Source of the DNA: Palsa-661 sp035535015
GTDB lineage: Bacteria > Actinomycetota > Acidimicrobiia > Acidimicrobiales > UBA8190
Length of the DNA: 24,218 nucleotides
Reading direction: 5' to 3'
Assembly: GCA_035535015.1 (NCBI GenBank)
Contig: DATLQU010000049.1
Coordinates: 1 to 24,218, forward strand
Shown: in pieces, positions 1 to 4,874 of the stretch
Position numbering within the stretch: position 1 is the first letter of the stretch
Layout: every line of letters starts with the position of its first letter
Translations under genes and position numbers: made by a program
Notes under the pieces: generated by a model
The model's input: only the letters and a program-made list of their open reading frames with translations
Databases searched by the model: none
What the model was told of the DNA's origin: nothing

Positions 1-557
1 TCGCGATTCCAGTGTTCTGAAACGCGACGTGCGACGTGGAGAAAGAGTGGCTCTCCGTTGCACACCAGCCCTTGGAATTCCTCTGCACCTTCGTTCGAGG
101 TCCGACAGAGTACAAACATCAGCTTGTCACGCATATCGGCATAAGGACGAAGAGCTTCGAACCCGAGATACGGATTCACGGTCGTCCCGTCGACTCCAAA
201 ATACTCGAAAGTAGAATCGACATAGCCTCTATTTGTATTGCCAATGTCCCCTCTCTTCGCATCAAGAATGACGACAACTTCTGGGTTCAGATCACGAATC
301 GTCGCAATCGTCTCCTGCAAGGCGCTGATTCCCGCGGGGCCGAATCTTTCGTAGAACGCGATGTTCGGCTTATAAGCCGCAACGATGTTGGAAGTCGCTT
401 CCACGACCGCACGGTTGAATGCCACAATGGTGTCCGTCGCCCTGCCCTGATGAATATGAGGGGGGATGAGATCGATGTCTGGATCTAACCCGACGCAGAG
501 GAACCTGCCTTCGCTCCAGTGGGCTTTGAGCTGGTCAAGGGACGTCAGCTGGGCCAC
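1..557 (-). CDS. pyrF: Orotidine 5'-phosphate decarboxylase, type 2 (C-terminus beyond window)
   Basis: Decarboxylates OMP to UMP, the last step of de novo pyrimidine synthesis, in the cytosol. The reading frame enters from the left edge, so only the first 185 residues are visible; the family is usually about 270-300. Seen: CVGLDPD near residue 21, a KPNIAFYERFG block, the catalytic DAKRGDIGNT motif near residue 98, then NPYLGFEALRPY. This arrangement is the long mycobacterial-type (type 2) PyrF rather than the E. coli type. The GTG start at 557 is chosen because a perfect AGGAGG (565-570) lies 7 nt upstream. A -10-like TACAAT on the minus strand (620-625) could be its promoter. Codons such as AGA, TTA and ACA are common and the gene is visibly less GC-rich than the genes after 3 kb, suggesting transfer. 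Identification is firm; whether it is the cell's only pyrF cannot be judged. Confidence 0.93.
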   Translation of the reverse strand, partial: MAQLTSLDQLKAHWSEGRFLCVGLDPDIDLIPPHIHQGRATDTIVAFNRAVVEATSNIVAAYKPNIAFYERFGPAGISALQETIATIRDLNPEVVVILDAKRGDIGNTNRGYVDSTFEYFGVDGTTVNPYLGFEALRPYADMRDKLMFVLCRTSNEGAEEFQGLVCNGEPLFLHVARRVSEHWNR

Positions 558-564
558 CAGATAT

Positions 565-570
565 CCTCCT
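565..570 (-). promoter_or_regulatory. Strong Shine-Dalgarno AGGAGG of pyrF
   Basis: A perfect AGGAGG on the minus strand lies 7 nt before the GTG at 557 and fixes the pyrF start. It contrasts with the apparently leaderless starts of several other genes in the window. Confidence 0.8.
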
Positions 571-1105
571 GGTACTAGGCGGTGAGAGGGTTCAGGCTGG
601 ATCGGTCAGACTCGCTCGGATTGTACATTTCGCTGAGAGCGGGTGCCCGGCCCGTCCCCGCGTGGGAGAGACATCGTCGTTAGGGCCTCGGCTGGGCACA
701 AAGGGCCGCCCAACTTTTAGTCCCAGCAACAAGCCCAACATGACATCGGAGCTTGCGCTATCCACTTGCTACCAGAGGCGTCTCGCGAATCGAAGCGCGC
801 TTGCTTTGAAGGCGCCAGCCGCCGTCTTGCCTCGATGAAATCTTCTTCGGCGCCTTTGGCCCAGTGCAGAGGAGGCTCGGAGGTGGGCTCTCCTCGAGCC
901 ACGGGAGGTGATACTCGGCACTACAGATGCCCTTGAGGGACTCGACGGTGTCCCCTCCCTCGCGTCGTGGAGCCTATTGCCGCGAGCGGTCACGCCAGAC
1001 AAACCGCGGGATTCGTGGCGTACCCCAACTCCTATCGGTCACCATGCGAGTCGGTAATTTCATGCCCACTTTTCCCCAACGACAGACAAACGCTCAGGCC
1101 GACGG
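571..1105. other. Gap with no recognisable gene
   Basis: About 535 bp between pyrF and the unknown protein that ends at 1106. Frames of 60-77 codons exist on both strands (for example minus 717-902 and 769-1002), but they overlap each other, lack a ribosome site or TAnnnT-type start and match nothing I know. Apart from the possible pyrF promoter near 620 I see no RNA gene or clear repeat. It may be a decayed gene of the accessory region. Confidence 0.5.
620..625 (-). promoter_or_regulatory. Possible -10 box of pyrF
   Basis: TACAAT on the minus strand, about 63 nt upstream of the pyrF start. No convincing -35 hexamer is visible 16-18 bp further upstream, so this is tentative. Confidence 0.35.
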
Positions 1106-1438
1106 TCATTCTGGGTCGTCTTCGATTAAACCCCAATAGTCGTCATCTACGGTGAACGAAATGATCTCGACATGGTCTCCAACCCGAGCAGCGTAGAAGG
1201 CCATGGCAGGGAAGAATGTGCCAACGGTTGTATAGAAGTGGACACCCGCAGCCGCCTCTGGAGAATTGTCGTACTGGCGTTCGAAGTACGCGACCGCACC
1301 GGCCAGTGGGCCACTCTCAAACAGCTCAAAGCGAGGCGTCCCGTCGGCTGACCCGCCGGGCGGATACCGCCGCCGAGCTTCGCCCAGCAGTTCGTCCGAA
1401 ACCGTTACGCGTTCACGTGAGCGATGGGCAACCACCAC
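1106..1438 (-). CDS. Unknown 110-residue protein; candidate toxin paired with Panacea protein
   Basis: I do not recognise the family. It starts with two GTG codons (1438 and 1435) 31 bp after the stop of the Panacea gene, on the same strand, so the two are probably one transcript. The frame stays open upstream to a TAG at 1484-1486 without another good start; a purine-rich AAGAAAGGG lies about 20 nt upstream, and no close ribosome site is seen. The product is small, soluble and acidic at its C-terminus (ends DYWGLIEDDPE), has alternating hydrophobic stretches suggesting a compact alpha/beta fold (VAYFERQYD, HFYTTVGTFFPAMAFYAA, HVEIISFTVDDD), and has no signal peptide or membrane segment. Panacea antitoxins are known to sit next to many unrelated small toxins, so a toxin role is inferred from position and size only. 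Coding status itself is likely. Confidence 0.65.
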   Translation of the reverse strand: MVVAHRSRERVTVSDELLGEARRRYPPGGSADGTPRFELFESGPLAGAVAYFERQYDNSPEAAAGVHFYTTVGTFFPAMAFYAARVGDHVEIISFTVDDDYWGLIEDDPE

Positions 1439-1469
1439 AGACCAAATTAGCTGCTGGCCCTTTCTTAAA

Positions 1470-2045
1470 TTACCTGCTTGTCCCTAGTTTCTCGGCGAGC
1501 TGTTGCGCGTGCTCACGAATTGCGTCCGTCGCAACGGCCTTCTTCGCAAGGAAGGCGCTGGGGAGAGGAATGTCTTCTCCCTCTTCAACCATCTTCCATC
1601 CCATCTCCTGATGAGACATTTCCGACACTTCACCTGCGGTTTTACCCCATAGGGCCGTTACGACCTGATCAACGATTCGCAGCTCGTCCACACTGAAGTA
1701 GCTCAGGTTGGGACCACGTAGAGGCACGATCCGATGTAGTGGCCTCCCAAAGTAATCATCGATCCGTAGTTCGGCATCCCCTTGCTCAAGCAGCCTGTCT
1801 CGAATGGGCACGAGATGTCTCGGCGCTGGGCCTTGCGGCAGCTTCTGGTAGGCAGCGCCAGTGATCGGGACGCCGTGAGCTCGCATGTGGGAGAACTCGG
1901 CGAAGAACAGAATCTTGTTGATCTTGGTCGCCCCACCGGGCGGGTCCGTCAGGATCTTGTCGGCCACGTACAGGATCAGCTCAGCGAGCTTGTCCTCGTC
2001 GGGTTCTGCAGGGTCCACTGGAAGGCTCCGTTTGCAATCGAACAT
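1470..2045 (-). CDS. Panacea-domain (DUF4065, SocA-like) protein, probable antitoxin
   Basis: Panacea-domain proteins act as antitoxins for many unrelated toxins or as proteolysis adaptors (SocA). From the ATG at 2045 the product has 191 residues. Seen: a helical start (KLAELILYVADKI), then KINKILFFAEFSHMRAHG, ITGAAYQKLPQGPAPRHL and the late ELRIVDQVV...SHQEMGWKM block, all typical of DUF4065. A longer GTG start at 2075 is open, but TAATAT at 2053-2058 lies 7 nt before the ATG at 2045, fitting a leaderless transcript that starts there. A perfect LexA box (2038-2053) overlaps the start, so SOS control is likely. The 110-residue gene follows 31 bp downstream. Family call is firm; the antitoxin role follows from family and context. 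Confidence 0.85.
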   Translation of the reverse strand: MFDCKRSLPVDPAEPDEDKLAELILYVADKILTDPPGGATKINKILFFAEFSHMRAHGVPITGAAYQKLPQGPAPRHLVPIRDRLLEQGDAELRIDDYFGRPLHRIVPLRGPNLSYFSVDELRIVDQVVTALWGKTAGEVSEMSHQEMGWKMVEEGEDIPLPSAFLAKKAVATDAIREHAQQLAEKLGTSR

Positions 2046-2053
2046 ACGTTCGA
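2038..2053. promoter_or_regulatory. LexA (SOS) box
   Basis: TCGAACATACGTTCGA is an exact inverted repeat of TCGAAC around a 4-nt spacer. It fits the mycobacterial form TCGAAC-N4-GTTCGA and the Gram-positive form CGAAC-RNRY-GTTCG at every position. It touches the -10-like TAATAT and covers the ATG of the Panacea gene, the usual place for LexA to block transcription. That LexA binds here is inference. Confidence 0.8.
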
Positions 2054-2058
2054 TATTA
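2053..2058 (-). promoter_or_regulatory. -10 box (TAATAT) of the Panacea gene
   Basis: TAATAT on the minus strand fits the actinobacterial TAnnnT form, 7 nt before the ATG at 2045, so the transcript would start at or beside the start codon. The -35 region (about 2076-2082) is weak. Confidence 0.55.
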
Positions 2059-2184
2059 TCCACAGGTTGTGCCACCGTATCCGGGACCCTGGCCCGGCAT
2101 ACCTAAGCGCACCAAGGCGCATGCGAGGGAGGAAATGTGTCCGTTTCCGCTCGCACTATCCGCCACATTCGCTCACCGCGTACC

Positions 2185-2190
2185 TAGGGT
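2185..2190 (+). promoter_or_regulatory. -10 box (TAGGGT) of the RHH gene
   Basis: TAGGGT lies 6 nt before the GTG at 2197, another leaderless-type spacing. It faces away from the Panacea promoter, so 2059-2184 is a shared divergent control region. Confidence 0.5.
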
Positions 2191-2196
2191 GCAAGC

Positions 2197-2415
2197 GTGG
2201 GACGTCCGAAGCTGCATGAGGAGCGGCGGGTAAGCACCCAGGTCCGGCTCCCTGAGAGCCTCCACGAACGTCTTAGGCTGGCCGCGCAGGACCGAGACGT
2301 GTCCGTGAATCTGGTCGTGACCAGGGCCTTGGTGGAATATCTGGAACGCCTGGCTCCATCGGAGGTGGTGCTGGCGACCATCAGGCCCGACGCCTACCGG
2401 CAAGAGGTCGGGTAG
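2197..2415 (+). CDS. Small ribbon-helix-helix (Arc/CopG/HicB-tail-like) DNA-binding protein
   Basis: 72 residues. After a basic N-terminus (GRPKLHEERR) comes the beta strand VSTQVRLPESLHERLRLAAQ, then a turn and second helix DVSVNLVVTRALVEYLERL (about residues 11-52), the two-helix pattern of ribbon-helix-helix repressors and of antitoxin DNA-binding domains. The GTG start follows TAGGGT by 6 nt and no ribosome site is seen, which suggests a leaderless message. It is divergent from the Panacea gene and could repress the shared intergenic region. No partner toxin is obvious on its own strand: the next plus gene is 187 bp away. An orphan antitoxin or transcription factor are both possible. Confidence 0.8.
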   Translation: MGRPKLHEERRVSTQVRLPESLHERLRLAAQDRDVSVNLVVTRALVEYLERLAPSEVVLATIRPDAYRQEVG

Positions 2416-2555
2416 CGGTCCAAGTACAGCGACAACGCCGTCCAGGTCCCCAAGGTCCAGCCGATCGCCTCGAAGGCATCTGACGGCCCTGTGGGCGGTT
2501 CCTGATGGTTCCGACTGGTCCACCGGAGCGTCACACTCCCGTCGTAGCCTTCCCG

Positions 2556-2583
2556 TTGGCACTCGCAACCCGGCGAGTGCTAG
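2556..2583 (+). promoter_or_regulatory. CIRCE-like (HrcA heat-shock) operator
   Basis: TTGGCACTC, 10 nt, then GAGTGCTAG. The HrcA operator CIRCE is TTAGCACTC-N9-GAGTGCTAA. Here the core GCACTCG...CGAGTGC is perfect, two outer positions differ and the spacer is one base longer. TTGGCA also resembles a -35 box, as in actinobacterial groES promoters. It ends 20 nt before the ATG at 2603. HrcA binding is inference and the extra base could prevent it. Confidence 0.5.
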
Positions 2584-2602
2584 ATGCTTAGGGAGGGCAA
2601 CG

Positions 2603-2848
2603 ATGTCGATCCACCAACCCGCTCAGCCCAGCCGAGGCCCCACCGAGGACGCCGTCCGCTCGAAGCTGGGTCGGCTCCAGTCAGCCAAGATACGGCTCCA
2701 AAGTCCCAGGAACTCTGCGGTCGGAGGCCGCCCGGACGACGTCCAGCAATTCGCTATGAAGTCGGCCTTCGACTCGATCAACGACGCCCTGCTCGAACTG
2801 GCCCAGGCCGTGGATGGCCTCCGCCGGGATACGGGCTTAACCGGGTAG
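2603..2848 (+). CDS. Unknown 81-residue protein
   Basis: Not recognised. The ATG has a good ribosome site (AGGGAGG, 6 nt upstream), which supports coding. The product has a polar, proline-rich first 15 residues and then two predicted helices (about 17-32 and 45-75, the latter SAFDSINDALLELAQAVDGL). It has no cysteines, signal peptide or membrane segment, so it is probably a small soluble helical protein. The near-CIRCE operator just upstream suggests heat-shock control. It is the last gene of the accessory region before the broken tRNA; its stop codon lies within the repeat-rich stretch that leads to that tRNA. Confidence 0.6.
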   Translation: MSIHQPAQPSRGPTEDAVRSKLGRLQSAKIRLQSPRNSAVGGRPDDVQQFAMKSAFDSINDALLELAQAVDGLRRDTGLTG

Positions 2849-2889
2849 CCAGGTACCCATTCTGGCCTAACCCTGGCCTAACCGGGTGT
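2833..2889 (+). repeat. Short direct repeats beside the tRNA fragment
   Basis: CTGGCCTAACC occurs twice in perfect tandem (2862-2883). Related copies CTTAACCGGGT (2835-2845) and CCTAACCGGGT (2877-2887) flank it. Such repeats next to an att site can be arm sites for a tyrosine recombinase or its accessory protein; that role is inference. Confidence 0.45.
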
Positions 2890-2963
2890 CCACACGGGTC
2901 CACCCACGCCTACGGATACCCAGGCCAGACGACTGAATTCACGCCTACAGGCGGGAATCCCAC

Positions 2964-3006
2964 CGCATTACGAGTGCGCTGCTCTGGCCGACTGAGCTAC
3001 CCAGGC
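2964..3006 (-). pseudogene. 5' half of tRNA-Thr(CGU), cut after the anticodon stem
   Basis: On the minus strand from 3006: acceptor GCCTGGG, TA, a normal D-arm (GCTC...GAGC), then the anticodon arm with loop CTCGTAA (anticodon CGT, threonine) and closing TGCG. After 2964 the tRNA pattern stops: no variable loop, no GTTC-type T-arm and no CCCAGGC acceptor end follows. The break faces the accessory genes and the intact half faces holB, as expected where a tyrosine-integrase element used the tRNA as target without restoring its 3' part, or where the element later decayed. The missing half is not in this window. Confidence 0.7.
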
Positions 3007-3047
3007 GAGGCGAGCGACCAGGTTACCTGAGGCCGTTTCCGTCCCGA

Positions 3048-4232
3048 CTACCCGGTCACGGCCGAAAGCCGGACCAGTAGCGCCTCGAGCATCAGAGACT
3101 CGTTGGGGTTGCGGACCATCTCCTCGCAAACCGCTTCCACCGCCTCCACCGCGCCCGACAATTCCCGTACCCGCTCGGCCATCCGAACCGCCCCCGACGA
3201 GCGCGGCCCGCTCACCTCGGCCACCAGCCGGTCCCGGTACGCACCGGCCAATACCGCCAGTCCGGCCTTCAGCTCATCGGCTCGCATCCGACGTTCCTCG
3301 CGGTGCTGACGATCCTCGATCTCCTTGCGGCCCGACACCCCGCGCTCCCCGTTGCGCTCGGCCTGCTCAGCCAGGACAGCCAGGTCCGACGCGTGCCTCT
3401 GCCGCAGCGGTTCGACGGCCTCCTCGGCCGCCGCCAGCAACTCGGCGGCCACGCCGGCCACGGTGGCCCCGGTGCCGTCGAGCCGACCGGGCACGTCACG
3501 CCAGACGCGTCGTCGGGCGGCGAAGCCGGCGTCGTCGACCAGCAGCCGGGCCCGGTCCACACTGCCCCGGGCGGCGGTGGCCATTTCCCTGGCCAAACCC
3601 TCCTCCACCCCCTGCCCGGTCAGCCACGAGCTCAACGTCTCGGGCGCCACCGGCGGCAGGTCGATCCGGACGCAGCGGCTGGCCACGGTCACGAGCTCGG
3701 GCGGCACCATCTCGGCCACCATCAGAAAGACGGTGTCGCCCGGAGGTTCCTCCAACGTCTTCAACAGCACCGGTGCCGCCAGCCGGGCCAGATGGAGATC
3801 CGACACCGCCACCACCTGCCGTCGGGCCTCGAGGGGCCGACGCTGGGCCAGCCGCACGATCCGCCGGGCGTCGTCGACGGTCACCGACGGACCTGACCGG
3901 TCCACCTCGACGAGATCCGGGTGGACCCCGGCCAGCGCCCGCCGGCACGTCGAGCAGGTGCCGCATCCCCGGCGCGGGCACAGCAGGGCGGCGGAGAACC
4001 CGCGCACCAGAGCCCTCTGGCCCACCCCGGGCGGCCCGACCAGCAGATAGGCGTGCACCGGTCGGTGGGCCATGGCCCGCAGCCGGTCCACGGCGCCGTC
4101 CTGGCCGACCACCTCGGAGAACAGCGCCCGCACGGGAAGGTCGCCGTCAGCCAACCCCGGGTGTCCACCACGAGCCCCGGCAACGGGCTCAGGCCGGCCT
4201 GTGCCACCCGCCACCGCCTCGGCGCTCGTCAC
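3048..4232 (-). CDS. holB: DNA polymerase III, delta' subunit
   Basis: Clamp-loader subunit that helps load the sliding clamp onto primed DNA. 394 residues from the GTG at 4232, whose GTGA overlaps the tmk stop by 4 nt (coupled translation); the frame is open further upstream, but that part lies inside tmk. Seen: a GPPGVGQRAL P-loop (about 66-75) with Gln in place of the catalytic Lys, as expected for delta', which does not hydrolyse ATP; a zinc module with Cys85, 90, 93 and 96; and LLKTLEEPP typical of delta'/gamma. The C-terminal part is an actinobacterial helical extension (EERRMRADELKAGL). It is last in the hppA-topA-tmk-holB series and is followed by the tRNA relic. Confidence 0.93.
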   Translation of the reverse strand: MTSAEAVAGGTGRPEPVAGARGGHPGLADGDLPVRALFSEVVGQDGAVDRLRAMAHRPVHAYLLVGPPGVGQRALVRGFSAALLCPRRGCGTCSTCRRALAGVHPDLVEVDRSGPSVTVDDARRIVRLAQRRPLEARRQVVAVSDLHLARLAAPVLLKTLEEPPGDTVFLMVAEMVPPELVTVASRCVRIDLPPVAPETLSSWLTGQGVEEGLAREMATAARGSVDRARLLVDDAGFAARRRVWRDVPGRLDGTGATVAGVAAELLAAAEEAVEPLRQRHASDLAVLAEQAERNGERGVSGRKEIEDRQHREERRMRADELKAGLAVLAGAYRDRLVAEVSGPRSSGAVRMAERVRELSGAVEAVEAVCEEMVRNPNESLMLEALLVRLSAVTG

Positions 4233-4864
4233 CGCGCCCCTCCGGGTAGCGCCCCCAGGCGGGCCACCACAGCGGCACTCAGCCGCAGGGACACCTCCTG
4301 AACCTCCCCCACACCGTCCACCACCACCCAGTGATCGGGGTCGGCGGCGGCCAGAGCCAGGTAGCCGGACCGGACCCGTTCCTGGAAGTCGTCGCCCAGG
4401 CTCTCCAGCCGATCGTCGCGGCCCCCCGCCCGCCGTCGCCGGCCCACCTCCACGGGGACGTCGACCACGACGTTCAGGTCGGGCGCGATCCCTCCGGTGG
4501 CCCAGTCGACCAGCCGCCGCAGTTCGTCGACGTCGAGGCCCCGGCCGTAGCCCTGGTAGGCCAGGGTCGATCCCGAGAACCGGTCGGTCACCACCCACCG
4601 GCCGGCGGCCAGGGCCGGGGACACCACCTCGGCCATGTGCTGGGCCCGGTCGGCCGCCATCAGCAGCGCCTCCGACCGTTCGGCCACGGGGGGAAGATCG
4701 GGATCGAGCAGCAGGCCCCGGAGCCCGGCACCGAGCACCGTGGCCCCCGGTTCCGCCGTCACCGTCACCGTCCCCGCCCTCTGCTGCGCGCCGGCCAGCA
4801 GCTCCACCTGCGAGGTCTTGCCGCTGCCGTCGATCCCTTCGATGGCGATCAGCCGGCCGCGCAC
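4229..4864 (-). CDS. tmk: Thymidylate kinase
   Basis: Phosphorylates dTMP to dTDP with ATP in the dTTP pathway. 211 residues, the normal length. Seen: P-loop GIDGSGKT (about 10-17), the TDRF motif before SGSTLAYQGYGRG (substrate binding), and an Arg-rich lid (GRRRRAGGRDDRLE). The GTG start at 4864 lies 10 bp after the topA stop, with TTGAGGG as a plausible ribosome site, and the stop overlaps the holB start by 4 nt. topA, tmk and holB are therefore almost certainly one operon; the same order is known in Streptomyces. Confidence 0.96.
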   Translation of the reverse strand: MRGRLIAIEGIDGSGKTSQVELLAGAQQRAGTVTVTAEPGATVLGAGLRGLLLDPDLPPVAERSEALLMAADRAQHMAEVVSPALAAGRWVVTDRFSGSTLAYQGYGRGLDVDELRRLVDWATGGIAPDLNVVVDVPVEVGRRRRAGGRDDRLESLGDDFQERVRSGYLALAAADPDHWVVVDGVGEVQEVSLRLSAAVVARLGALPGGAR

Positions 4865-4874
4865 GCCGGTACCC

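Noticed and set aside
36..488. 150-codon open frame on the plus strand
   Set aside because: It is the shadow of pyrF, whose motifs are unmistakable on the minus strand.
2584..3030. 148-codon plus-strand frame over the 81-residue gene
   Set aside because: Out of frame with the good ribosome site at 2603 and runs through the tRNA fragment.
4233..4598. N-terminal extension of holB by about 120 codons
   Set aside because: Lies wholly inside tmk and is low-complexity Arg/Gly; the GTGA overlap at 4229-4232 gives the true start.
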